From: Spisula solida
Taxonomy: Eukaryota > Mollusca > Bivalvia > Venerida > Mactridae
NCBI GenBank assembly: GCA_947247005.1
Contig: OX365944.1
Location: 24,651,501 to 24,715,500 of the forward strand
DNA length: 64,000 nt
Direction: 5' to 3'
In this document: positions 22,001-37,000 of the stretch, piece after piece
Layout of the letters: every line of letters begins with the position of its first letter
Numbering within the stretch: the stretch's first letter is position 1
Position numbers and translations under genes: made by a program
The notes under the pieces: generated by a model
Database searches by the model: none
The model's input: only the letters and a program-made list of their open reading frames with translations
Told to the model about the DNA's origin: nothing

Positions 22001-25000
22001 GTGTACACTACCTCCATATTGGCTTTTTTGAAAAGATTTATTGATTGACATGTCAAACATACTTGAACAGATAGGGTTGATGTGTAAAATGCATATAGCA
22101 CAGAGAATTTGACATGATCCGGACCTTTATGCATGAACATATTACAAGGTACTTGTGTTGAATATATAAATTACCGCGAGCAAATCATGCATTAATGGTT
22201 CTTTAGATTTGTGTTGGTATAACACCTCGAGCGTCTTCGTGATATTCCCCGCTTATGAAAGTAAGCATACAGCCGGGGTTATACATATAGACAATATATC
22301 AGCTGTTAAATTATGCTAATTGAAGGTCGAGAGTCGTGTCAAATTCTCTGGACTATACACATGGAGTAATGGGTTGATTGACTGTAAACTACTTACATTA
22401 GGTTTTCTACAGATATAACATTGTTTAGCACCACATCTACACGTCATCTTGTTACAGCCATCTTCCTTTGTGAACTGTGCCTTACATTTGTGACAGACTC
22501 GAACCTTCGCTAGTGTCATCTTCTCTTCGCTATAAACAAGTGCACAGTAAAACGGTTTAAGTAAGAAATCTTTATTTAGCTAAATTTTTGCGAAACTACA
22601 GTACAGTCAGAACCCGATATAACGACGCTGTTCGTTTTGAAGAAAAATGTCGATATAATGAATATGTCAGTATACTGAATTAATACAAAGAGCATTTTAA
22701 TACTTTTGTCCCCAAATATGATGTCAGTATAATGAATTTGTCAGTGTATCGGGTGTCGTTATATCGAGTCCTGACTGTACTGTAACTGTTTCCTCCATTA
22801 ACTCCAAGTTTGGTCAGGTTTCACTGGTCTGCTCTTTGGTAAAGGAGGAGAGAAAATATGATAAATTACAACTAGAGTAGAACATGATTAAATGGTAGGT
22901 CAAATCTGAATAACCAGTGAAACCAGACTGAACTGAATTTTGGACGTCAAAACACTTACCAAAGTTTTCACAAAAAGTCAGTCATTCATGTGAAGAGTAC
23001 TGAATACTTGAACAAATATCAGGGATGCGACCAGGGTTGTTATAATGATAACTATACTTCAGGCATGCAACTTTGAGTTGAAGGTTCAAATCCTGATTCG
23101 GATAAATTCTTAAACAGCCACTTGAATTAGCCTGCTAGTCAAATAATGGTTATTGTAAGTCTACCAACTTGGTGCCTAGTATAATAGGACAAACATTAGG
23201 GAGTACTTTAAAATATGCTTACAATGTATGTGTCTCACCAGCCAAGACTGTGAACCCTTAAAAAGGGATGACACTATAATAGGCAATAACTTACTATTCC
23301 AGACGGAGTTTTGTTTCGTCCTTTTTCTCCACTTCTGAACATTTCTTACCAAAGTGCTCCTTCCAATCTACCTGACAATGTCTACATGACTCCTACAATA
23401 TAATATTCTAACATGATAATCTACTACTCTTCACACAGGAAAACAGTGTAATATTTTTTTTGCTAATACCAAACTTTGAACATAATGGCCTTTCACAATC
23501 TTATTCGCAAATTTGTAAATCTCCATTTTAATTTTACATTTAAAGTTGGAATTATTCGTTAGTGAAAGTTTGAAAGTAATCCTGCCAAAACTGTAGAAAT
23601 TGCATCCAGAAGAATGTGTCTACAGACTGACAGATGGACAGACAGACAAGCTGAATCCAGTATACCCACCTCATAAACTCGTCATGAGGGGTTTAAAAAG
23701 TAAATAAGCTTAGAACATCTAGTGTTTACAAGATTTTCATTTACAATACAGAGTGTTTACAACTTTCAAGACTGCGTGTTTACGAAACATTGTACTTACA
23801 AGAGTATTTTACTATGTTTACAATACACAATGTTTACATGGCTTACAAAAGATTTACCTTTCTGCACTCAGGATTTTGACAGTTGAAGACTCGAGCATTA
23901 GGGTCTAGGATGGCACGGAACTCACAACTTGGGCATCTGTTGATATATTACAAACAAACATATGTTGATAATTTTAATAAACAAACTATTAAAGTAATAA
24001 AGGAGGAAAACGTGCACCCAACATAGGAAGCAAACCTATGTCCCCTGTCCATACTAGTCTGTAGCTCTGCCAACTTAGCAACTGTCGTGAGTCAGTCTCC
24101 AGTTATTATAATCCTCCCCCATAAAACTTGGCTTGATGAAAGACCAGACATACAAAGGAACATACCTCTGTCCAAGTTTGTCAACCCTGAAGGCAACATG
24201 TACAAATACATGCACATCTAGGCATCACGTTGCAATAGATTATCACAATAGAAGAGATCACTGTATTCTTATGCAAAATGCCCACCGGCAATCTATTGGA
24301 TGAATGAACAATAAAAACCTGCCATTCACCAATAGCTAGCTGGTGGTACTAATCCCTTTGTACACAAACATGATCTCTCCTATCATATGACGACGTGAGA
24401 ATTATGACGTCATGATGACGTAACGCATATTCTAAAGCCCAGCGCCGTTACGTTTCTATTTCTGCATGATACTGGAACCAGCTTCTTAAACAGTGAAAAT
24501 AACAATGTGGTAATTTCACTCTTATTTTCCCTGTTTTTTTTTCACTTAAAAATCTCCATAATCCATTGAAAGCAAATAATAAAGGGAGTTAACTCACTGT
24601 AGAAGATCGCCGAGGTCAGCAAGATTTATGTTTTCTTCTGTCACTCTGTCCTCGTACTTGTTGAATATCTCAGCTGGTAACGCCTTCTGTAACTGACCTA
24701 TTGTATCATAAAAAGAAACATACAAACATTTTCCATCATGTCAAAATTTTGCAAATATGTTATTCCAAAGTAGTTCACAATGTTAAATGTTTGCGATTTT
24801 TAAACTTAAAAAAAAACATTATTTTTATGGTGTTGTTTCATGAAGATTAGTTTAAAATATTGTGACCTCTAGTGAGTTCACAGGGTTTTCCTTTGATTTA
24901 ACCTAGTAACATTGTGTTTGACCCTGACAACCCAATATTGAAAGGGAACCAGATTGTGTACCGATAGTTATTGTGACCAAGTTTCATAAAGATTCCCACA

Positions 25001-28000
25001 AATATTCCAAGGCAAATTCCCTGACGTTTTCCCTAAATTCTTAGAGCTATTGGACACCGCAGCATCATTTTGTTAAAGTAAAATATGGCAATAAAAGTAG
25101 AGAAAAGGAGGCTATGCTTGCATTAATATCTGGAACTAAAAATATTAAGGTAGCAGTTTTAGGGCTGTTGATTGACATAAAGTTATTAAAATTTAGAATT
25201 ATTCCATGCCAGCTTATTTACAGGATTTTTTTCAGTCTTTGGTATTATCTTCATAGGAAATGACACTTATCAACAGCTATAATGAAGACTTCCCTGACCT
25301 TGAAAAATTTATCTTTTCCCTGACTTTTCCCTGACCTTGAGAACCCTGTGTTTCTATAAGGTAAGCTAAAAATATATCTAAGACTATTTGTAATTAACAC
25401 TACTTACTTTTAGGAAAGGCAGAGTCACATAGATCAGTCATACACTTCAAGTCAGCCTGCAAACAGAGTAGATTTCCTATCTCAATTTGTATCTTACAAC
25501 ATGTGCAGGTCCGGCAACATTTCTTGGGGGTCCAAACAACCATTTTCCTGAGTTCAGTGACCCGTTAAGACAAACTTGTACATATATTATTTATTATTAA
25601 TAAGATAATCATATTTTAGCCAAACTTTCAAGAGGGGGGTTAAGTTCCCTGTTTCAAGGGCCCCTTTCAGCAATTCAGCCACCCTTCAACATTTAATTTC
25701 CCCCGGTCATTGGCAGGGCTTTTTTTTGCTAAATTGTTAAGCCCTTTTGTTTAGAGAAAATTTAGCGTGAAAATTCTCAAAATAGTGAAAAAGTAGGCGT
25801 GGAAACTTTTCAAATTGTAAAAAACTCAACGCTGTAAATCATCAAATTATGATACAAAAATTTTCAGATGTTAGTTCATTTTTTTGTCAACTTTTCCCAA
25901 ACATGCATGTATCTATGATATAATACTTTATATCAAGTCCTGTACATGAATATGTGACTGTTATCTGTGATTTGTTTGTTTGGTGCTTTGTGGTGAAGTT
26001 GATTTTACAAAAACCTTGACGCAAATTCTAATTGTGAAGGGGCCGTTTAGGTTTGTGAAAGGGGCCTATAGAAAATTGTGAAAGGGCCTAATATAGGCCC
26101 CTCGTGTATAGTGGAAAAAAGCCCTGAAATTGGACTACCCATGGAATCCTGCGTTCCAGTCTCCATGTGGAGAGCATTTCTCTCCTGGTCAGTGTGCAGC
26201 CAACATTGATATGGCGCCCATGAATAACGGACATCTACAGGCACTGCCCTCACAGGTACCAATTGGTCGAGTGGAGCATTGTGAGTTGTTCTTGCTCAGA
26301 GAAATTATCAGTCACATGGATGGGGTTTGAACCCACGACCTCCCGATCTCAAAGCACGACCCCTACCTCGAGGCCACCACTCCCTTATATTTAACAGATG
26401 ACTTATTGTCCCAATCACTCATTGAGATACTAAGTGTAACTGAATGTCTATTACATACCTTTCCCTGTCCATATACTGCCTCTTTAGCGTACTGACCAAG
26501 GCAGTTCTCACAGAACAGGTGCCCTTCGTAACACTGAACCATACTTTCAAACGGAACTTCCATGTAACAGCAGCCACACTCAATACTCTGTCCCTCAGCT
26601 TCGTACTCCTGTTCATTCATAGTGCATGCTACCTTATAGTCCTCTTCCTGTAATACATACAAACATGGACATAATTCAATGAACTAAGACTTTCCATCAA
26701 GGCACATGGCAATATATATATATACATACAAACATGGACATAATTCAATGAACTAAGACTTTCCATCAAGGCACATGGCAATATAATATGTATACATGAA
26801 ACTGTCTCAATAATCTAGTGGTAGAGCAGGAGGTCACTTGTTCAAGCCTCCTGTACTGTGTCATACCAATTACAAACTCAAAGTAGTACCAGTAATTCTC
26901 TTGCTAGATGCTCATCATACAAATAAAAGTTGGCTTCTTTCTCATACCCTCAAAGCGATGGATACTATCAAGTACCGAAGCTTAAAGACCAGTCGTTCAT
27001 TATTTTTGTAGTAAGCATACTGACTACTATCCTTTATACAGGACTTTTCTCTCTTTACTATCCTTTATACAGGACTTTTCTCTCTTTACTATCCTTTATA
27101 CAGGACTTTTCTCTCTTTACTATCCTTTATACAGGACTTTTCTCTCTTTACTATCCTTTATACAGGACTTTTCTCTCTTTACTATCCTTTATACAGGACT
27201 TTTCTCTCTTTACTATCCTTTATACAGAACTTTTCTCTCTTTACTATCCTTTATACAGGACTTTTCTCTCTTTACTATCCTTTATACAGGACTTTTCTCT
27301 CTTTACTATCCTTTATACAGGACTTTTCTCTCTTTACTATCCTTTATACAGGACTTTTCTCTCTTTACTATCCTTTATACAGGACTTTTCTCTCTTTACT
27401 ATCCTTTATACAGGACTTTTCTCTCTTTACTATCCTTTATACAGGACTTTTCTCTCTTTACTATCCTTTATACAGGACTTTTCTCTCTTTACTATCCTTT
27501 ATACAGGACTTTTCTCTCTTTACTATCCTTTATACAGAACTTTTCTCCTTTTACTATCCTTTATACAGGACTTTTCTCTCTTTACTATCCTTTATACAGG
27601 ACTTTTCTCTCTTTCTAGTAAGTATAGGCAGAAAGAATCTTAAAACTAGAATAGTAACAAATAACAAGACAAGCACTGTCTTGTCACAGAAATCCAATAT
27701 TTCGTGAAAATCAACAATCAGGTAAAAACAGATACATGCTGTTTAATCTTCACACAAACTACTTGTACAGCACTAGTGACCTTCACCTTGACTCCACCAG
27801 CCCCACTTAACATCCCCAGTGACATATACAAACAAGCTACCTACATCCCAAGTTTCATCAAAATATCTCATCTCCGTTTGTTATTGTCCGGAAACCCAAC
27901 AGACTTACCCGCCCCCCAACTTTGTTTTGTTGGGTATAATAATAAGCAACTTCATACACCTTACACTATTCTGCTAAAATATGAGCTAGAATGTGCACAC

Positions 28001-31000
28001 AGCAAAGGACGAGGTTCACTAATGGCTTAATTTGGCCCTGTGATTTTTCAAAAAATAAAAATGCATGTTCCTATTAATATGTCCTATAATTCAAATAACT
28101 TAACATTTCCTGTGTAAAAAATAAGCATACATATCCCAATTTCCCTCGTAATTTGTTGACAAAACTGCCAAGAATATGACGTATATGTCATGTTTAGCAC
28201 AAAATGTCATTTTTGGACATTTTCATGACTACTAATGACGTAAATCCTTCCCAAAAACCACGATGGCACTCTTGCGACACTTTTATATTTTCACATAACC
28301 AGTGTTCTGCAAGTCTTTATATATGTACAAAATATCAAAGTGTCGCAAGAGTGCCATCGTGGTTTTTGGGAAGGTTTTACGCCATAAAAAGCCACGAAAA
28401 TGGCTAAAATTGACATTTTTTGGTAAACTTAACCTTTTTCAAGAAGATTTGTCGACATATTACGAGGGAAATTTGGAAAAGTATGGTTAATTTTTTGAAA
28501 GACAATGTTAGGCTATTTGAAACACAGGACAGATTTATAGGAAGATGCATTTCTATTTTTCTATAAAACTCAGGGCTAAATTAAGCCATAAATGAACCTT
28601 GTCCTTTGGGGACAAATATGTATGACCTTCCTGGATTATAAGGATTTATTATGATGTCGACAGAGTTAAATCAATCATGGTTAAGTAATAAGTGTCAGGT
28701 ACACAAACAATCTACAATGTAAAAACAAAGGCCGTACCACAGCAGATTCTTTGATCTTTCGTTCCACAAATTCCACTTCCCTCTGTAGTTCAGGAACTAG
28801 TATTTTCTCAGACATTGAAGAGTAACGGGGTGACTTGAGCGTTGTTACTTTCCTTCTGATCTTCTTGCCTGTGATAACATAAACATTTAATAAAACCTGT
28901 CTGTAAAGACCACCTATGGAAACAATGAAATACAGGACTGGAGGGGGTCACTCCTAACAGGACGGGTGTCAACAGGGCAAAATTAAAAATCAGTAAACTC
29001 ATATGCGGCCAACCATTTTTGCCAAACAAGAGGCCTTCAATGACCTTATTTCTATAATTAACTCAGTTTGTATTAAAGAAAATCCTTCAGAGCAGATTAA
29101 ACTTACAATAACTTTGCCATTACTTGAGATATTTTCATAAAATAACTTTTATTGTAGTCAGAAGCCATTGCTCTATCAGGAACGATAAATCCGGAATTCC
29201 GTTTGAATCAGGAAAATTGACACCCCTGTAACAGTTATACAGTGAAACCTCTCATAAGGCCCACATCCATAATAAATCCATCATAAAAGTTTCAGTTAAA
29301 TTTTTATTGAATCTCAGTAGTTAGACAAAAACCAATTAACAAGGATTGAGGGGTTTTACATAGACAAACTGCACAATCCTGAAAATAAGATTCAAGTCTG
29401 TTTCAACATTAGCAAACAACCCTACACCAAAAGTCTGTTTCAAACATGATTATATTGTGAACATTCAGCTTATGAAATTTCAAATGACCATAACTTAGAC
29501 ATTAGTTCCAATTTTTCATCAAATAATTTTTATTTTCGGCAGATAAGTTCATTCTTCCTAGAACAACAATTTAGATTATTTCAGGTTTGTAGGAGTGCTG
29601 GGTGATCTAATTATTGATGATAATGGTAATGAACTGGCGTTAATGAATTAGTGTAATCTTACCTTTATGATCCTCAAACTCACAGTCACATTCCAGTTTA
29701 CTGATAGCCTTTTTAAATGAACTTGTAGCTAAAACATGAAAAAGAAACCATGTTCGAATAACTTAATTATTCAGGTTAGTCATTTGTTTACATAACATAG
29801 CAGTTTTCTTATTATTATCATATTTCAATAGATATCCTGTGAACAGGCCTGGTAATTAGCAATTGTTCTCAAGCCTGAAAATCCAAGTTTCAAAGCCTGA
29901 AATTACACCTTTCAATAAAATTGAATAGACAAAGAAGGAAAATTGAGGATTCAAAAACATGAAATCAGGCACAAGCCTAAAAATACCAGGCCTGTGTGTA
30001 TTAGTATGCGGCTTAGTAAAACAGTTTTCAATCAATTGAGAATGTGGACGATCATAGAAGAGATCATGACCCTGTGATAGTATTTTTTGGGTAGAATTAG
30101 GAAGGAAAGTGTAGGAGTATTGTGGCGTTGCAATGTCAAGAGTTCTTAGTTGCAATTCTCTGTACTTAAGCACAATATATGAAGTCATATGTCACAATTT
30201 TATGTATTAATTTCCTCTAAAGTAACACCACATTTATTTGGTATTTGTACTTGAGATATTTGGGGAGATTCAGGTCAGGTTAAAATACATGTAGTAATTG
30301 ATGTCATTTCGAACGACACAAGGTAGCCACTGATAGCCAAGAGACGAGTATTAATTAGTCCATTCACAATAATTAAAATAATGAATAAACGTAAAAAAAT
30401 ATTCAATTTTTTGCATCTTTTTGGAACTTACTATGCTGAGTGTCAAACAAGTGACACATACTAATACCACTTTGGTATGTCATGGTCGGCGAACAAAACC
30501 GAGACCTCTCGCAGTCAAGGTGAATGTTCTACAACTACACCATCAAGGCAGATCAATAAAGTTCTAATTCAGACAGGAAACAAACAAACACTGACCTTGT
30601 TTGGCGACCTTGGAATGATGAGCCCATATCTGCTGCAACATCTTATGAGCTTGTGCATAATACTCTGAGATTGATAACATAAATTTGATGTCTATGGCCG
30701 GAATCTGTAGATATAAAGCAAGCGTTTCAGAAATCAGACAGCTATTCATATTGGTGAAGACAAATTACACCAGGCATAACATTGGCCGGTTTATTCATTT
30801 ACTTGTTTTGTTTGGAATATACACTATACTGCACCTTATATTCATTTACCGGTAAATTCAGTTAAGTTGGCATTTTAAGGAATTATAGCAGTGCAAAGGT
30901 TAAATGACATTTAACAAGAACAATGGTTTTGGTTTAAAATGTTTCTTACATAAAGGAAAACAATTAGGAATCAAAATGACACCCTACATCCGATGAAACT

Positions 31001-34000
31001 AGGCTTCATCTATAAATGGTAGACAATAATCATTTTTAAGCTACAATAAGATATGCCACATTGTGGATCAGGGGAATTACTGCACAGAAACTGTTCTCCT
31101 TCAAATGGTCAGTCTACCTTAAATGCTTTCACCCCAAATTATTAGGGTTCATCTACAACCTAAAAGCAGTCGTCCTGGCAAGTTAGGGCCCACAAGAAGT
31201 AAGGGGTCACCAGACAAAAGAATACATTGGTCATAGTATTTGTTTGTTTGTGTTGGACCTAAACAGCTCACAGACACTTGGGGTCTGGACCCCGCCCCCC
31301 CCCAGCTACGCACCTGGGTATATTTTTATCATCAACATTGTATACCCAGACCCATACATTAATCAAACAAACATTATTAAATGTACCCGGACAAATAAAA
31401 ATTATTTGTAAATGCCTCTCTAGCTTTAATAACACAAAGATAGAAATGTTTCGCTGAACTTTCTCGCATACCTTTCTCGAATATCGGGTAGTGTTTAACT
31501 CACTGTGCAACTTTCCTGCCAATATTTGGTGTCCTTTGGTCAAGTACACATTACTCTTCACGATGATGATAGAGACAGAAACCGATCATCGCCCCTACCT
31601 CCACAATTTGCGAGAAAGTTGGCAATTTTCAACTCAAAACACGACTCGCACATAATCTTTCGACGCTGGTTTCCCGCCTAATCAATACGAAAGTACGGCG
31701 CCACGCGTTAAACGTTGGAACCAGATATGTAAATAAAACATTCGGAATACCTCGTTTGGGTCCAACGTTCAACGCGTGACACAGTTATTATGTATCAGGC
31801 TGGGAACCACCGTTCAAATTGTCGAAAGATTATGTGCCCGGCGGAAAATGAGTTGACAATTGCAAACTTTCTCGCATATTTTGTCGACAAGAGCGCTGAT
31901 CGAGTATTGTCAGTATAGTTTTCGTAAAGATTAATTTGTTATTGACCGAAAGACATCAGAAATATAATGGTAGGTTGCAAAACAAGTTTTACACGATCAA
32001 TTTTTCCAGGTCGGTGTGCGAGAAAGTTCAGCGAAACATTTCTATCTTTGTGTTATTTAAGCAGTAGAGGAATTACGTAGATTTTTGTATTAATATCAAA
32101 TACATCCAACAAATGTTTGTGTGATTACTGAATTGGTCTGGATATATAAGAAATATTAACAAGAGCTGTCCACGAACAGCGCGCTCAACTATTCGCAGCG
32201 CCATGCTAGGATAGTACAATCATTATATATTCAAAACAAAATGCTTCATAACAGCAGCATTACCCTCAGCTGTGTAGAGGTTGGGGCTTCTAAGTAGAAA
32301 AAGGGGGATAATTTGGACAAATAATGTAGGACTGTTACCTACTCATGTGTAGGTCCTCTAGGTCATGATGGCAAATAAATAAGCCTTTCTTAGTCCAAAA
32401 CGGGGCATAATTTCAACAAAATGCTAAATAGTTATCTTCTCCAGTGTAGGGGTTGGGGGTCATGCTGGTGAACAAGTTTGCGAAGTATCAAAGCAATATA
32501 TCAATGCACTTTGAAGATATAAGAGGTTAAATCAAAGCACTGAGAGTACTAATGGGAGGCGATCTGGTTGCTGCTACTAAAGCTTAAACCGACTTTACAC
32601 GTTTAATGTTCGTTTTCTTACTGCCGATCTTATCTTGAATGTCAAAATAGGCATATGTGACTATATAGGCATGTTGGGTATCTAAATAATTGTTAAAAAG
32701 TGCATATTAATTTATATGTAATACGTGTATTGAATGCGTATATCAAAAGTGGCTTTAAAATAATACTACGCGCCTATTTATCAGATTCTACAGTACCGTC
32801 TTGTAATCACTTCCCTCACAGCGTGAGACAGTCTATAGAAAGCGGCTAGCTAGTACAGCGACACCATATGATTGCATAACAGTACTGTGCAGACCGTATA
32901 CGATTCATTGATAAAACCATCACTTGACCGTAGTCTGAAGTTTCTAAAAATAGCTTTACAGCCGGGACATTTGATGAACACGTCATTTTCGTATTATGAA
33001 ACAAGTTCGGTATCGGCCGGTGTAGTGATTTTTTTGCAAAAATATTGATTTAACGAACAGTTTCACAATAATTTTTGATCTTAGAATAAACAAATGTTGC
33101 TGATTGGCTTAAATCAGTTAAAATATTTGGAGAAACATATGTAGCAGTATTGGGAATGTTGACAGTTTCTGGAACTACTTGAATGCGGATTCACATAGCA
33201 GCCTAAAGGCGGTTAATTTTGTATTAAGAAAAAGGCAATGGTAGTAATGAGAGGCTTAAACGCCTCCCAAAAACCTGTACCTAAACTTTAACATTTGCAT
33301 TTTTAAGTCCAAAAGGGGGCATAATTTCAACGAAATGCTCGATAGAGTTACCCACCCCTGTGTAGCGGTTGGAGTCATGATGAAGAACAAGTATGCAAAG
33401 CAATATGTGAATGCACTTTGAAAATATTTGAGGTAAAAAAACCTGTACCTAAACTTTTAACATTTGCACTAAGTTGAAAAAAGGGGGCATTACTTCACCA
33501 AAATGCTTAATAGAGTTACCTACCCCTGTATATGGGTTAGGGTCATGATGGTGAACAAGTATGCAAAGTATCAAAGCAATATGTCAATGCACTTTGAACA
33601 TATTTGAGGTAAAAAAACCTGTACCTAAACTTTAACATTTGCATTTCCAAGTCCAAAAGGGGGCATAATTTCAACAAAATGCTCGATAGAGTTACCCAAC
33701 CCTGTGTAGGGGTTGGGGTCATGATGGAGAACAAGTATGCAAAGCAATATGTGAATGCACTTTGAAAATATTTGAGGTAAAAAAACCTGTACCTAAACTT
33801 TAACATTTGCACTAGGTTGAAAAAAGGGGACATAACTTCACCAAAATGCTTAATAGAGTGACCTACCCCTGTGTATGGGCTGGGGTCATGATGGTGAACA
33901 AGTATGCAAAGTATTAAAGCAATATGTCAATGCACTTTGAAGATATTAGAGGTTAAAAAACCTGTACCTAAACTAACATTTGCACTAAGTAGAAAAAAAG

Positions 34001-37000
34001 GCATAATTTCAACAAAATGCCTGAAACAGTTACCTACTCCTGCATATGGGTTGGGGTCATGATGGTGAACATGTATGCAAAGTATGAAAGCAATATCTTA
34101 AAAGACTTAGTGAATATAAGAGGTTAAAAAACCTGTACCTAAACTTTAACAAAAGTGTTACGCCGACGCCGACACCGACGCTCGGGTGACTGCAATAGCT
34201 CCCCTTATTCTACGAATAGTGGAGCTAAAAAACTATTTCCAGGCGCGTAGCGGGAGGGGGCGTGGTTCAGACTCCAAGTATCTGTGGAACAGCTGTAAAT
34301 GTGTGGTCATACAGTTTGTTTGTGTCAGACCTAGACAGCTGTAAGTGCATGGTCATCCAGTTTGTCCCTGCCTTATTGGCCAATATGACCTTTGACATCA
34401 AGAAGAGAGACAGGAAGTATGATACAAGAAATCCGGGTGACATACATCAAACAGTAGATTTATTTCAGTTAAGTCTGCAATCACTGGAGGGGAGATATTT
34501 CTCAATATAAGGTTTACTTACCCACATAAAATCTCGACAAAGTTTATTGAAAACCTCTGCGTTATAAGCATGCTTATTTTGATTTTCGAGACGAGGACAG
34601 TTGGTGTAGTAATCAACTGTACACTGAAATAATTAAGATATGATATTCATGTTTTCAGCAAAACCCTCCGAAAATAGATATACCGTCTCCCATCCGTATT
34701 TACTTTCCACATAGGGATTTAGATCCAAACAAAAGTGTTCCTTCAAGGTTATACCCAACAAAATGCCTGAGTGGCAGGGTTTCCATTTTGAGTGTGAGAG
34801 GTCTTGAATTGTATCGTAATCTTTTTGTCACATAAATACTGTGATCTTCCATGTGAGAACAAATGACGGAACAATGTTCTCCAACACATGAGACAACAAA
34901 AGTGGGACGTCACCATCTTTTTGGCGCGAAAAGGTAACGTCGTCGACTTAAATTCGTTATTTCTGACGTTGTTTCGACTCAGTAACTATGGTAATGTGAT
35001 GAAAAGAATCCACCATTCGTTGTCTTTGGGATCAACATTTCTTACACTCGTCACGAAAACAAATTATTAAGCTCGCCAAGGGCTCACTTAATAACCTGTG
35101 TTTTCTAGACTTGTTTAAGAAATATTGATTTCCAAAGACAACCCATGACGGATCCTATATACCCGATAAAAAACATTCAACAGGGTTCATACTATTTTTA
35201 TGAAACAAATTACATAACTTTTTACATATTTCTATTTAGTAAGATAAATTTCATTTTCCATCAATCAAGGGCTCGGTGCAAAACTATTGTAACTACATCA
35301 ATTTATATAGGCATGTACAATAGTTTTGCACTGAGCCCTCTAAATAGTTTCATACATATTTTTGCGAGTGATTGTATTTGCCATGATTTTTCTACTTGTA
35401 TCTGACGTTTTTAACATTTTTGAAGATAAAACTTGAAATTTCAGACAAATTTTTCAAAATTCAAGAAATTTCTTTAAATCAACAAAAACTTGTTTTCAAT
35501 GAATTTTCCAGACAAAACCTTAATCCCATTTTGCATAACTTGTCAAGATATGTACAAACACTGTTTGATGAAGACTAATATTTGTAATTTTTACCTCCTG
35601 GGCAGTATGTGCAGGCTCTGAGATGGTTATTGTAGCTGTAGTGGGTATGCCAGTTCTAGGATAGTTAGTATCAAGTAGTTGTGCACATATATTGTTGACT
35701 GCCATTGGTCCGGTGTTTGAAGCACAGAGATCGGCAAGATAGGCAGACTCCACATCCGGGAATAGCTCAAGCTGAAAGGTAGGTTCATATAGAACAATCA
35801 GACAGAGCAACAGATAAAGTTTTAGTCTATAAGGTATTTTACAGGTGTTCCATTTGACTCGGAAGAAGGGGTTTGGATACTTGAAATTTCCAAAAAGCCA
35901 CATTTTGACCCTCAAGATTTTGGAACTGAAGGGTCATTTTCTCTTAAAATCATGGGTCTTTTGCCTATAAAATTGTAAAAGTTTGTATACAAGTGACAGA
36001 CATAAATAAACAGACAGTATGTTATGGTATTTGGATGTCTTTACCAGGGGTTCTATTGAGGCATATTGCCCAATCCTGAAAACAAGTCGCAAATCTCTTT
36101 CGGGTGCCATTAATACACTCCACTCCCTACAACAAATCTCAGTTTCACACATTGTTTTATTGTTGAAATTTCAAATGACCGTAACTTTGTCAATTCTTTG
36201 AATTTTTTCATCAAATAATTTTAATTTTCTGCAGATAAGTTAATTCTATCTAGTGCAGCAAATCCGGAATTTCTAGAATTATAGGACCCCTGATTTACAT
36301 AAAACATTGATTTTTTTATCTTACCACTTCATTTTTCACTCTAGTCACCTCATCCACTACTTTATGCTGTTTGGGCGCAACACCTGTTGGTTCAGGATTA
36401 CGTTCAGCTGTCTGGGGTACCGTGTTGTGTGGTGCATTTTGTGGCAAGCCAAACTGGTCCTGTAGTTGTCTTTTTGGATTACCAGGTTTTCTTGTAGCTA
36501 CAGTGCTAAAATAATGATATTACTGTTATATTTCTTAGTTTATATGTTTGTAATCATAAAAAAATCTAAAAATAGAAATTTTGCGGTAAACGACTATTTT
36601 ATCAATAAAGTGTTGGGCCAAAGTCAAAGCAAATTCTTCATATAATTGTCCATGGGGTCAACAAATATTTGAAAACTTTTTACAAATATATCTGTAAATT
36701 TTACATATAAAGATATATATTGCTATCCTGTGGAGTCGAGCCTTTAAAAGATAAAAAACATGCATGCGCACTTCCTATTGTTTGCAGTGTAACCAAATTT
36801 TTATTAATAGGCATTCATACCTATCATTAGTATTTCGATACAATTGTAACATTCCTTGTTTCCACACCATATGCCAAGTGTCCCCTTCGGGGCTTGATAC
36901 GCTATATCGTCTTCCATCAACAAAGTTATGTTCCCCAAATACCTGAGCATCTTCCTGGCCGAGTGACATCAACACGCCACCCTTACATTCCATTCTTTTT

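Noticed and set aside
26930..27643. 237-residue hydrophobic frame resembling a multi-span membrane protein
   Set aside because: The 31-bp repeat cycles through three frames without stops; it lies inside an RNF216 intron on the opposite strand.
29856..30188. 110-residue minus-strand frame as an extra RNF216 exon
   Set aside because: Exons 13 and 14 already join in frame (phase 1) and match the family; no acceptor/donor pair around this frame keeps phase.
31268..31561. 97-residue minus-strand frame as a gene
   Set aside because: Overlaps two transposon ends (31203-31318 and the TIR from 31427); composition and borders follow the repeats.
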